Source: Nostoc sp. B(2019) (GTDB lineage: Bacteria > Cyanobacteriota > Cyanobacteriia > Cyanobacteriales > Nostocaceae). Taken from it: 64,000 bases of DNA. Positions 27,363 through 35,991 of this stretch are shown here, one piece after another (the first letter of the stretch is position 1; every line of letters starts with the position of its first letter). The notes under the pieces were generated by a model, which was not told where the DNA came from, ran no database searches, and worked only from the letters and a program-made list of their open reading frames with translations. The position numbers and the translations under genes were made by a program. The stretch spans positions 1 to 64,000 of the forward strand of contig NZ_WVID01000032.1 in the NCBI RefSeq assembly GCF_010091925.1, written 5' to 3'.

Positions 27363-29018
27363 ATGACCACAAATCCCTCACCTCAACTTTGGCTCTATGA
27401 CACTACACTACGGGATGGCACTCAGCGCGAGGGGCTATCAGTATCGATAGAAGATAAGTTACGCATTGCCCGGAGACTCGATCAACTGGGAATTCCTTTC
27501 ATTGAAGGTGGTTGGCCTGGTGCTAATCCTAAAGATGTACAATTTTTCTGGCAACTTCAAGAAGATCCGCTCAAACAAGCAGAAATTGTTGCCTTTTGTT
27601 CAACTCGACGCCCTAACATAACTGCCGCAGATGAACCGATGCTACAAGCTATTCTGGCTGCGGGAACTCGCTGGGTGACGATTTTTGGCAAGTCTTGGGA
27701 TTTACATGTCACAACAGGCCTCAAGACGACATTAGAAGAAAATTTGGCAATGATTCGTGACACGATTGAGTATCTCCGTTCTCAAGGGCGTCGCGTTATC
27801 TACGATGCCGAACATTGGTTTGATGGTTATAAGCACAATCAAGATTATGCTTTACAAACATTAGAGGCAGCGATCGCAGCTGGTGCTGAATGGCTAGTTC
27901 TCTGTGATACCAATGGCGGCACTTTACCTCATGAAGTTAGCCAAATTGTGCAAACTGTCATTAGTCATTTGTCATTAGTCATTAGTCAAGAAACAATGAC
28001 GAAAAACAGAGGACAAATGACAATCCCCCAAATTGGAATTCACACTCATAACGATTCGGAAATGGCGGTTGCTAACGCAATAGCCGCCGTTATGGCAGGG
28101 GCAAACATGGTACAAGGCACAATCAACGGTTACGGTGAACGTTGCGGTAATGCCAACCTTTGTTCGTTAATTCCTAATTTACAACTGAAGTTGGGTTACA
28201 GTTGTATCAGAGAAGACCAGCTAACGCAACTTACAGAAGCTAGTCGTTTTGTCAGTGAAGTAGTTAACCTTGCCCCCGATGAACACGCTCCTTTCGTAGG
28301 ACGTTCGGCTTTTGCTCACAAAGGCGGTATTCATGTATCAGCCGTGGAACGCAATCCCTTAACTTACGAACATATTCAGCCAGAAAAAGTTGGAAATCGT
28401 CGCCGCATCGTAATTTCTGAACAGTCTGGACTCAGCAATGTTTTAGCGAAAGCCCGCACTTTTGGAATTGAACTCGATCAGCAAAAGGCAGAAGCTAGGG
28501 AAATTCTCCAGCGTCTTAAAGATTTGGAAAGTGAAGGATTTCAATTTGAGGCAGCGGAGGCAAGTTTTGTACTATTGATGCACGAAGCTTTGGGAGATCG
28601 CCAACAGTTCTTTGAAATCAAAGGGTTTCAAGTTCACTGTGATTTGATTGAGGGAAAAGCAACTAGCAACGCCTTAGCAACAGTTAAAGTAGCTGTTGAT
28701 GGTAAAAATATTCTGGAGGCGGCAGAAGGTAACGGCCCGGTGGCAGCTTTGGATGCAGCTTTACGCAAGGCTTTGGTGAACTTTTACCCTCAAATAGCGA
28801 CTTTTGAATTGACAGATTACAAAGTGCGGATTCTCAACGGACATACGGGGACGGCGGCAAAAACCCGCGTGTTAGTAGAATCAGGCAATGGTCATCAACG
28901 CTGGACTACGGTAGGGGTTTCGACCAATATTTTGGAAGCTTCTTATCAAGCTGTGGTTGAGGGTTTGGAATACGGTTTGTTGTTGCACTCCCAAGCGGAA
29001 GCTGCGGTGAAAGCTTGA
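27363..29018 (+). CDS. cimA: citramalate synthase with repeat-derived internal insert
   Basis: The 551-residue product belongs to the LeuA/CimA superfamily: LYDTTLRDGTQREGLSVSIE, GWPGANPKD, the metal-site LVLCDTNGG and GIHTHNDSEMAVANA, and a C-terminal LeuA-type regulatory domain (GDRQQFFEIKGFQVH ... VAALDAALRKAL). The long form and these motifs fit citramalate synthase, the first step of the threonine-independent route to isoleucine. Residues 199-221 (VISHLSLVISQ ETMTKNRGQM in outline) are encoded by cattagtcatttgtc-type repeat DNA and stand in a loop just before the HTHND strand. The ATG at 27363 is preferred over a TTG at 27342. Its role is likely retained, since both flanking motifs are intact. 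Confidence 0.9.
   Translation: MTTNPSPQLWLYDTTLRDGTQREGLSVSIEDKLRIARRLDQLGIPFIEGGWPGANPKDVQFFWQLQEDPLKQAEIVAFCSTRRPNITAADEPMLQAILAAGTRWVTIFGKSWDLHVTTGLKTTLEENLAMIRDTIEYLRSQGRRVIYDAEHWFDGYKHNQDYALQTLEAAIAAGAEWLVLCDTNGGTLPHEVSQIVQTVISHLSLVISQETMTKNRGQMTIPQIGIHTHNDSEMAVANAIAAVMAGANMVQGTINGYGERCGNANLCSLIPNLQLKLGYSCIREDQLTQLTEASRFVSEVVNLAPDEHAPFVGRSAFAHKGGIHVSAVERNPLTYEHIQPEKVGNRRRIVISEQSGLSNVLAKARTFGIELDQQKAEAREILQRLKDLESEGFQFEAAEASFVLLMHEALGDRQQFFEIKGFQVHCDLIEGKATSNALATVKVAVDGKNILEAAEGNGPVAALDAALRKALVNFYPQIATFELTDYKVRILNGHTGTAAKTRVLVESGNGHQRWTTVGVSTNILEASYQAVVEGLEYGLLLHSQAEAAVKA
27957..28024. repeat. STRR-type repeat inserted in frame in cimA
   Basis: Units gtcatta/gtcattt repeat at 27957-27990, and GTCATTTGTC (27964-27973) faces its exact complement GACAAATGAC (28012-28021). 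The sequence equals repeats found between genes at 10067 and 26133. It adds about 22 codons without a stop. Confidence 0.75.
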
Positions 29019-29243
29019 AGTTGACAAAAGACACCACATAGTTATTGATGGTATCTAGGTTCTTTTACCTAAGAGAATTGGGAAGCGATCGCACATAAAC
29101 TGTTGCGCGATCGCTCCTATTTTCTGCTCAATCAACCTATGTAAGGGGAGCTAGTTTTCAGCCCTCGAACTCACCTTAAAAAAGTAAAAGTAATTCCTTT
29201 TATCTTGTGCCTTTTTCCTGACTAGTGCCTAGTACTGATATGG
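29019..29243. other. intergenic region with a HIP1 palindrome hairpin
   Basis: Two facing GCGATCGC octamers (GAAGCGATCGC ... GCGCGATCGCTCC, about 29083-29118) can fold into a GC-rich hairpin, which could end cimA transcription, though T-runs are poor. Nothing else is evident. Confidence 0.45.
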
Positions 29244-29411
29244 TTAAATTAGTGGCTTATACGGTGAATGTAAAAATAGCAGCCCAATTACCAATTCCAG
29301 ACAAATAATAATTGTTACTCCCACACCTAAAACACGATCTGCAATATAGGCACAGATATAAAAAGCTAATGCTGCGAAGAAATGGGCGATGCTTACGACA
29401 AGGACTTCATC
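29244..29411 (-). pseudogene. possible truncated small membrane-protein ORF
   Basis: The minus strand reads DEVLVVSIAHFFAALAFYIC, AYIADRVLGVG and ELVIGLLFLHSPYKPLI to a stop at 29244-29246: two plausible membrane helices with protein-like composition. A TAG lies directly before it (29412-29414) and there is no ATG, GTG or TTG in the first half, so it may be a gene that lost its start. I do not recognise the family. Confidence 0.3.
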
Positions 29412-29423
29412 CTACACAATGTT

Positions 29424-29657
29424 CTAGGAGAAATTTTCCCAGGCTTGGGCAAGCAATTTGCTCAGCCAGCGTCGTTGTTGCCGATCCAGCATTGAGTCAT
29501 CCGCTAGTACTTGAGCGGTTAATTCTTCCAAGGATTGACCCTGAGCGCGGACAATTTTAACGACTCCAGCGATCGCAGCAGCAACTAATTCTTCATCAAC
29601 AGGCTTTTGTCGCAGGGCAACAATTTCTTGGGGACTGTCTGGAATGGGATAATTCAT
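29424..29657 (-). CDS. conserved small protein of unknown function (77 aa)
   Basis: The 77-residue product, MNYPIPDSPQEIVALRQKPVDEEL then VAAAIAGVVKIVRAQGQSLEELTAQVLADDSMLDRQQR and a Trp-rich end (WLSKLLAQAWENF), is a soluble helical protein with typical cyanobacterial codon use. I know of no named domain. The ATG at 29655-29657 has no strong ribosome site. It is divergent from the flavoprotein gene at 29818, with 160 bases between them. Confidence 0.6.
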   Translation of the reverse strand: MNYPIPDSPQEIVALRQKPVDEELVAAAIAGVVKIVRAQGQSLEELTAQVLADDSMLDRQQRRWLSKLLAQAWENFS

Positions 29658-29817
29658 GGTGTGGGTTAATAGAAATAAAAAATGAACAATAAATTTGACA
29701 AACTATTAAAATTTCTTTACTGAATCTTTATGCAACTAATAGGGCGGAGTTTAGCGTACTTTCTGCCTTTGTAAAATCTGTCTTAGTGAGTAGATTGATC
29801 GGAGATGTCAGGGAAAG

Positions 29818-31947
29818 ATGAGAGAAATCCTTTATTTAGAAATTCCGACTCAGGATACGGCGTGTGTACGTAACTGGTTGCAAAAAGATTTTAAACCAGG
29901 AAATGGAGAAAAGGTGCTGACCCCGGAAGGTTTTCGCCTGGGAATACCTGCTGGGACTACAAATGCTAGTGAGGCTATTCCCGAAAAATTACCTAGTGAA
30001 CTTTCTGTATTTATCTGGTCGGTGCAACGAACTACCTATCTAAAAGTGTTTCGTTGGGCAGATCAACCCTTTCCTGGAGAGGGGCAAATCCTGCAACGTC
30101 TGACCACAGAAATCAGAAGCCGTTTTCCGCATCACTACCCAGAACCGCCTGCGATTGATTTATCCCAACAATCAATTTTTGCAGCACTAAGCTCTGTCTA
30201 TCCCCTCACAGTTAAGTATTTTCAGAAAATGCCCAACGGGGAATATGACTTAAAGCGTGCCTACTGGTGGGAACAAAGATGGCGTGAAGGGGTACGCAAT
30301 CCCCAGGAGCCGCGTCAAGTTGTGTTTTCCCAATCCGCAGGAAAAAGAGCAGCGGAAGCAGGGGAAGATGAGAAAATAACATCCCCCTCATCTCCCACCT
30401 ACGACATCATCTATATTGGTGGCGCGTTAGGTGTGATTCATGCGGCAGTGATGGCAAAACTGGGATATAGAGTCTTGCTACTGGAGCGAATGCCTTTTGG
30501 GCGGATGAATCGGGAATGGAATATTTCACGCGATGAGATTCAAAGCTTAGTTAATCTGGGTTTGGTAACAACCGCCGAGTTAGAAACTATCATTGCCAGA
30601 GAATACAAAGACGGCTTCAATAAATTTTTTGATGCCAATAATCCGTCTAAACTGCGATCGCCTGTCTTACACACACCCACAGTGCTAAATTTAGGTCTAG
30701 ATTCCGACAAATTGCTACGAATGTGTGGGCAAAAGTTACAAGCAGCAGGCGGCGAAATCTCCGACGAAACAGAATTTATCCGTGCAGATATTGACAAATC
30801 ACAAGTAATCGTTAAAGTCAAGCATTTACCCAGCCAAACTGAGAAGCAAGTAAGTGGACGACTGCTAGTAGATGCAATGGGATCTGCATCTCCAATCGCT
30901 TGGCAATTAAATGGTGGTCGGGCCTTTGACAGCGTATGTCCGACAGTCGGAGCAGTAATTGAGGGCGGATTTGAGCCGGGAGTATGGGATTCTCAGTATG
31001 GAGATGTTCTTTATAGTCACGGGGATATCTCGCGGGGAAGACAGTTGATTTGGGAATTGTTTCCTGGAGCAGATGAAGAACTGACAGTTTATTTATTTCA
31101 TTACCACGAAGTCAATCCTGAAAATCCTGGTTCATTGCTGGAGATGTACGAAGACTTCTTCACGATTTTGCCAGAGTATCGCAGGTGCGATATGGACAAA
31201 TTAGTCTGGAAAAAGCCGACATTTGGCTATATACCGGGACATTTTAGTATAGATAGTAGCGATCGCACAGTTGCCTTTGATAGATTGATTGCGATCGGTG
31301 ATGCTGCATCACTCCAGTCTCCCCTGGTTTTTACTGGGTTTGGTTCTCTGGTTCGCAACTTAGAGCGCCTAACAACACTGTTGGATACCGCTCTCAAGCA
31401 TGACCTGTTGAGTTTCCGACACTTAAACCAAATTCGCGCTTATCAAAGCAATGTTTCCGTGACTTGGCTATTTTCCAAAGGCATGATGGTTCCGACAGGG
31501 AAATTTTTACCACCCCAACGGATTAACTCCATGCTAAATACCTTCTTTGGGTTGTTAGTAGACGAACCCCCAGAAGTGGCAGATAATTTCATCAAAGATA
31601 GGTGTGATTGGTTAACTTTTAATCGCCTAGCACTTAAGGCAGCTCGCAAAAATCCTGCCTTGCTGCTGTGGATTTGGCAACTTGCCGGGCCAAGGGATTT
31701 GCTCAGGTGGCTAGGTAATTATTTTAACTTCGGTCGTCATGCTTTGGTCAGTGCCTTGCTGAGTGCATGGTTCCCGCGCTTCCTGAACTGGATAAATCCT
31801 TGGCTGGAACCCCGCTATCCAGCATTGTGGTTGCGGCTGCTGACTATTAATTATGCGATCGCTAGTGGTAAACCGCGATCGCGCCATCAGGTAGCAAAAG
31901 TTACCCCAGAAATAATTCAGAAATCAGAAGCAAGAATTCTAAATTAG
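29818..31947 (+). CDS. FAD-dependent oxidoreductase related to CruA/CruP lycopene cyclases
   Basis: A 709-residue flavoprotein. Residues 1-190 form an N-terminal extension (VFIWSVQRTTYLKVFRW). The FAD-binding part starts at about 195 with YDIIYIGGALGVIHAAVMAK, then LLERMPFGRMNREWNISRDE, which is close to the R(E/D)QEWNISR motif of CruA and CruP, and ends with LIAIGDAASLQSPLVFTGFGS. C-terminal helices rich in Trp and Leu (LLLWIWQLAGPRDLLRWLG) suggest membrane contact. CruA cyclises lycopene; CruP is a paralogue of debated role. Which of these, or a third group, this gene belongs to cannot be decided by eye, so no symbol is given. It is a single gene, with its downstream neighbour converging. 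Confidence 0.7.
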   Translation: MREILYLEIPTQDTACVRNWLQKDFKPGNGEKVLTPEGFRLGIPAGTTNASEAIPEKLPSELSVFIWSVQRTTYLKVFRWADQPFPGEGQILQRLTTEIRSRFPHHYPEPPAIDLSQQSIFAALSSVYPLTVKYFQKMPNGEYDLKRAYWWEQRWREGVRNPQEPRQVVFSQSAGKRAAEAGEDEKITSPSSPTYDIIYIGGALGVIHAAVMAKLGYRVLLLERMPFGRMNREWNISRDEIQSLVNLGLVTTAELETIIAREYKDGFNKFFDANNPSKLRSPVLHTPTVLNLGLDSDKLLRMCGQKLQAAGGEISDETEFIRADIDKSQVIVKVKHLPSQTEKQVSGRLLVDAMGSASPIAWQLNGGRAFDSVCPTVGAVIEGGFEPGVWDSQYGDVLYSHGDISRGRQLIWELFPGADEELTVYLFHYHEVNPENPGSLLEMYEDFFTILPEYRRCDMDKLVWKKPTFGYIPGHFSIDSSDRTVAFDRLIAIGDAASLQSPLVFTGFGSLVRNLERLTTLLDTALKHDLLSFRHLNQIRAYQSNVSVTWLFSKGMMVPTGKFLPPQRINSMLNTFFGLLVDEPPEVADNFIKDRCDWLTFNRLALKAARKNPALLLWIWQLAGPRDLLRWLGNYFNFGRHALVSALLSAWFPRFLNWINPWLEPRYPALWLRLLTINYAIASGKPRSRHQVAKVTPEIIQKSEARILN

Positions 31948-31993
31948 TCAATAGTCCAGAGTCAATAGTCAAGAGTTTTTTGACCCTTGACTC
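31947..31993. repeat. gtcaatagtc/gtcaagag tandem repeat between convergent genes
   Basis: Repeated gtcaatagtc and gtcaagagt units with a complementary half (ttgactcc...), giving AGAGTCAA ... TTGACTC pairing that may act as a two-way terminator between the flavoprotein gene and the coiled-coil gene. Confidence 0.5.
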
Positions 31994-33565
31994 CTACTGA
32001 CTATTTGGGCGAAAATTCGGCAGTTCCACAGATGCTAACGACTTGCGCCCTTTGGGTGGACGTTGGGGATAAACCACTGGTGAGGGCGAATTGGCATCAT
32101 TAGTGTTGTCATCTGATTGATCCAAAGATTCATTAGATGCCGATAATTCCAACTGTGTCAATCGTGAGATTTCTGACCAGTAATCCTCAGTTTCTTCAGT
32201 CGTTTCGATGTGACGTGAAGTGGAGGAAACTGGTAAGTTATTTGCTGGTGAGATTACAACATCTGCTGTCCAAGAAGTAGAGGTAGTTGCAGGAGGATTT
32301 ATTTCTTCCTCAACTGGCTCGTCAAGCTCCTGTTTTGATGTAGTTTCTGGTTCTTCATCCTCATCATCTTCCAGAATGGTTGCTAAAGATTCCCAAGTCG
32401 GCGCACTAGCCTGATTGCTGTCTGGTGGCGGTGAGACAGATGCAGGCCCAGAGGCGAAAAACATTTGAATTAGACTATCTAATTGCTCATCTAGGTTTGA
32501 TGACCCTAAAGGTGAAACTTCTGGTGTATTTGGGGAATCATCAAGTTTTGGCGAAGTGTCTGGTTGCGCTGGTGTCGGCGTGTCTTTCTTGACTGACCAG
32601 TTCCAAGGTGATGGGGGAGGAGTTGGAGCGGGTTCATTTCTTTGGTATGAAGATGGTGTTGATGATTCGCTCCAAGGAATATCTCGATTATCAGTCAAGT
32701 CTGATTCTTCTGACCAAGGTTTGATTGGCTGTGCATCGGGAAACAAAGACCGAGCTTTTCTCGAAAATCTGCCTTGTCCGCTGGTTATATCTTTGGGATG
32801 TTTTGCCGTATCGTCTAGGGAGTCATAACTAGGAACAGGTGTATCTAGGCATTTTTCCAGAGCTGCTTTAAATTGCAGGGTTTGGCGTTGTTGTCGCATC
32901 AGTCTAGTACGTAACTCTCGACCAGTATTTTCTGCTTGCAATAGCTGCTGAGACTGCTCACTGTAGTTAGTTTGCAGCAAAGCACATTCTCGCTCTAATT
33001 GAGCAAGACGTTGTTGGCTAATTTGTAACTGTGCTTTATAAGTTTCAATGAAAATTTCCTGGTGTTGAGCAGTTTGTACAGCAGTTTCTAACTGTTGGAA
33101 AAGGGACTTTATCTGTTCTTGAGCGGCGGCTAGTTCCTGAGTGTGTTGGTTGAGCATCGACTCAGTGACGCTGGAGCGGGTTTTCTGCCACTGCAAAACC
33201 TTTTCAGACTCAGCTAAGTCGTCTTTTAGCTGCTCCACCTGTTCATACAAGCCATTGTTAGCAGCACGTAATTCTTCGTTCAACGCCAGCAGCTTTTGAA
33301 ATTCCAAGTCAATAAGTGCTTGTTTGTCTTTTTCCGGCTCTGCAACCCAGTCTTGCTGAGTGGTATCTTGTGATAACTGTGGAACTTCAGTCTCGTAATG
33401 TGTATCTTCGGCCGGCTTGAGGAGTGGCAATTTTGTAATCGCCATATTTTCATTAGGCACAACAGAGTAAAAAGGACAACTCGCCTGCTCCGATTGTGGC
33501 AAGTTAGCAGAATTTAGGGATTCCATCACAGCCCCTTGGTTTGAGGTGTCAGCTTCATTCATCAC
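31994..33565 (-). CDS. coiled-coil protein with disordered acidic C-terminal half
   Basis: A 523-residue soluble protein. Residues 85-235 form a long coiled coil (LEFQKLLALNEELRAANNGL, EQVEQLKDDLAESEKVLQW, ERECALLQTNYSEQSQQLLQ). Residues 240-523 are rich in Ser, Pro, Asp and Glu with tandem acidic blocks (ILEDDEDEEPETTSKQELDE) and look disordered. There is no enzyme motif. The basic end (RPPKGRKSLASVELP) is conserved-looking. Function unknown; structural or scaffolding by composition only. Start ATG at 33563-33565. Confidence 0.65.
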   Translation of the reverse strand: MMNEADTSNQGAVMESLNSANLPQSEQASCPFYSVVPNENMAITKLPLLKPAEDTHYETEVPQLSQDTTQQDWVAEPEKDKQALIDLEFQKLLALNEELRAANNGLYEQVEQLKDDLAESEKVLQWQKTRSSVTESMLNQHTQELAAAQEQIKSLFQQLETAVQTAQHQEIFIETYKAQLQISQQRLAQLERECALLQTNYSEQSQQLLQAENTGRELRTRLMRQQRQTLQFKAALEKCLDTPVPSYDSLDDTAKHPKDITSGQGRFSRKARSLFPDAQPIKPWSEESDLTDNRDIPWSESSTPSSYQRNEPAPTPPPSPWNWSVKKDTPTPAQPDTSPKLDDSPNTPEVSPLGSSNLDEQLDSLIQMFFASGPASVSPPPDSNQASAPTWESLATILEDDEDEEPETTSKQELDEPVEEEINPPATTSTSWTADVVISPANNLPVSSTSRHIETTEETEDYWSEISRLTQLELSASNESLDQSDDNTNDANSPSPVVYPQRPPKGRKSLASVELPNFRPNSQ

Positions 33566-34417
33566 TCTTGACCCACCTGCTTAAAAATATTCAGCAGTGC
33601 TGGCGTTAGCATTGCTGATCAACTGTGTCCGTTGAGGGTTTACTCTAGATGCCAAGTTTAACTCTCCCCAAGGATGAGTAATTAATCATTAATTTAGAGT
33701 TCCCCATTTTGCATCTAGAACTGATGCCGTTATAACACTATGAGGCTCTACCCCGTCAAGCTTCGGTATGACAGGGGCTTCTAGTTCAAATACTAATGCG
33801 GGGTCTGATCCTGCTTGACTTTAGTAAATAATTATGATTAGCAATTGTCCGACATAAATTTACACGCTAGATAAACTTTAGCGTGTGTATAAATTTAGCA
33901 AACCGTCTTACATCACTAGTAATAAATTTGGGAGTGTGGGAGTAGGGGAGCAGGGGGGAAGTTGGAGTAAGTCTTTCTCCTCCGCCCACGCCACTTGCTA
34001 CAACGGATAGCGCAGCGTAAAGCCTGCGGCATAGCTTCTCTACGAGACGCTGCGCGTAGCTTGCTTCCCCGCAGGGGCAGGGCTGATTCATTCGATCTCT
34101 TAGGGATTTTGTCAAGAGTATGAGTCAGAAATTTGCTTGAGTGGAAAAAAGAAAAACTACCACCTCAACCAGCAAATTTAAGTGCGTTCACCATTTTCTT
34201 GCCCAATCAGATTTTTTAGTCACCTGTTTTTTTTGCTTGAAACGCTTGTAAATCAGCGCCTTTTAGGGAATGAAACAGCCCTGCCCGCAGGGGTACGCTT
34301 AGAGCGAGTCATCTCTACGAGAGGCTTTGCCAACGAGCGTCGGAAACCTCCGCAACGCAGTGGCTCCTCTCTCTGCCTCCTAACCCTTGACTCTTGACTC
34401 CTTACTCAGCACTATCT
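33566..34417. other. 852-base intergenic region rich in Nostoc-type repeats
   Basis: Two repeat blocks are present. At about 33995-34090 the motif gcttctctacgagacgctgcgc and the facing cgctgcgcgtagcttgc/ctgcggcatagc segments form strong hairpins; a related piece (gagacgctacgcgaac) occurs at about 59779. At 34270-34400 the minus strand carries the ggagccactgcgttgcgg motif of the family at 11905 and 16003, ending in gtcaagag-type units. A CCCCGTC/GACAGGGG stem lies at 33752-33777. The frames found here (33867-34115, 34182-34397) are repeat sequence, not genes. Confidence 0.55.
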
Positions 34418-35917
34418 TCAAGATAGCCAACGAGGACGAAATCCAACTAAGGGCAATTGTTCTGGTCTAATTTCAACGGTTGCAGCGTCGGCGATGGGTA
34501 ATAGGGGCATTAACCACAGGCTACTAGTAGCGATCGCATCTCCATCATCGGTTTTCAACATGTTTTCGGGTAATGCTCCTGTGGGGTTTGGCTGTGGTAC
34601 TACTTGGTCAACTAACAAGCCCAAACCATCAGGAGATAAACTCATTTGCACATTTCGTTGTTCGGGAGGAAGCACTAGCAGCGGCTTCTGTTGTGCGGTT
34701 TTCAGGTCGATCGCTACTACATAAGGCTGTTCTATGTATTGTTCTTTTGACACTAGCTGTGTCAGCAAACAATAGAGGGTAGGTGAAGCCGTATCAAATT
34801 GGCAGTTGATAATTGAACCTGTAGTTTTTAATAATTGTTTCTGCACGCCTTGGTTTGTCACTAAAAACAAATCTCGCGTGTAATCTGTATTAAACTTTAC
34901 CATTGCAGCTTGAGAGCCATCTTTGGAGAAAGCCTGTACTAAGCCAAACTGCGGCAGAAAATCTAGGGGTTTGTTCGCATCACCTTGCAGAGGTAAAATT
35001 GCTGCTCCCTGTCCTTGGGCTACTGCTACGGCTTTACTATCTGGCGTGATCATAAAGTCTCCCCCTGGTTGGCTTTCCAGGCGTTTTAGGGTAGGTTTTT
35101 CTCCAGAATTCTTGCTGGTTGCTGACATGAACCATAGCCCAAAGTCACCGGGATTAGCCTTGTTTCCTCGCTGAACGACAATAGTTTCTCCATCGGGTGA
35201 TAAATCAAATTTGAGGTTTTGATAGTCTTTATTGTCTAAAATCAGGTCAACTCTGGCGGCTGTTTCTGCTTGTTCTCCAGCTTTTGCAGAAATGCCTGTT
35301 GTCACTGTGTATAGCTGAGCCGAAAGTAAGTCTTGGTTATTTGTGGTGCGAGCAGAAAATAAAATTTTCTCTCCATTGGGAAATGGCTCAAAGTCCATTA
35401 CAACTAGGTCTTTAGGTGTGAGTACTCTTTTTTGCTCTTGAGTCAAGTTGTAGAGAACTAACTGCCCCCGTTCTTCTTGATTGGCTCCGATGTAAAGGAT
35501 GACGCGATCGCGTGTACGGAAGCTACCTGTAAAAGGCTGTATCGCCTTATTTTTGCCTTCTTGTTGGACAAACTTATCTTTCGCTCCCTGCAACTTCACT
35601 TGATAATTTGTGCCATAAGGTGCTGGTGTCAACAATGTATACACCATGCGCCGCCCTGCCCAACTTACTTTACCTGCTAGAGGCGGATCAATCTTCAAGT
35701 TATCCTCTACGCTTTTTGTGTCCATTGGGCGGCTAAAGTTAAGGGTGAAGGAAATATCTTCTGCCCCAATCTGTTGGTTTTGCCAGCTAAAACTTCGGAC
35801 GCGAGCTGAGACTGCATCACCTTGCAAGATCATGAATCCAATCAGTAGGCTTAGCAGTAACATCAATGGAATTGCTACGCGATCTAGTGGTTGGATAAAT
35901 GCTTTGGATTTGGTCAT
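34418..35917 (-). CDS. membrane-anchored Ig-like / WD40-type beta-propeller protein
   Basis: A 499-residue protein with an N-terminal anchor (VAIPLMLLLSLLIGFMILQG). Residues 45-135 are a bacterial Ig-like domain of the Big_5 type (SFTLNFSRPMDTKSVEDNLKI, YTLLTPAPYGTNYQVKL), followed by a propeller of TolB-like repeats up to the end (MDFEPFPNGEKILFSARTTN, FDLSPDGETIVVQRG, MITPDSKAVAVAQG, MSLSPDGLGLLVDQV). It most likely sits on the periplasmic face. No catalytic residue is visible. It lies upstream of gtcaaggg repeats and, 74 bases further, the TIGR03943 gene in the same direction. Confidence 0.75.
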   Translation of the reverse strand: MTKSKAFIQPLDRVAIPLMLLLSLLIGFMILQGDAVSARVRSFSWQNQQIGAEDISFTLNFSRPMDTKSVEDNLKIDPPLAGKVSWAGRRMVYTLLTPAPYGTNYQVKLQGAKDKFVQQEGKNKAIQPFTGSFRTRDRVILYIGANQEERGQLVLYNLTQEQKRVLTPKDLVVMDFEPFPNGEKILFSARTTNNQDLLSAQLYTVTTGISAKAGEQAETAARVDLILDNKDYQNLKFDLSPDGETIVVQRGNKANPGDFGLWFMSATSKNSGEKPTLKRLESQPGGDFMITPDSKAVAVAQGQGAAILPLQGDANKPLDFLPQFGLVQAFSKDGSQAAMVKFNTDYTRDLFLVTNQGVQKQLLKTTGSIINCQFDTASPTLYCLLTQLVSKEQYIEQPYVVAIDLKTAQQKPLLVLPPEQRNVQMSLSPDGLGLLVDQVVPQPNPTGALPENMLKTDDGDAIATSSLWLMPLLPIADAATVEIRPEQLPLVGFRPRWLS

Positions 35918-35991
35918 TGGTCAAGGGTCAAGGGTTAAGGGTTAAGGGTCAAGGGTCAGGGGTCAAAAACTCTTGAACTGTGGACTTCTGA
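35918..35991. repeat. gtcaagg/gttaagg tandem repeat
   Basis: A run of 7-base units (gtcaagg, gttaagg, gtcaggg) fills the gap between two minus-strand genes, next to a ttgaac half-site. Same type as at 15963 and 36763. Confidence 0.7.

Noticed and set aside
33867-34115. 82-codon minus-strand frame
   Set aside because: Sequence is the gagacgctgcgcg-type hairpin repeat and simple repeats; the same words occur elsewhere between genes.
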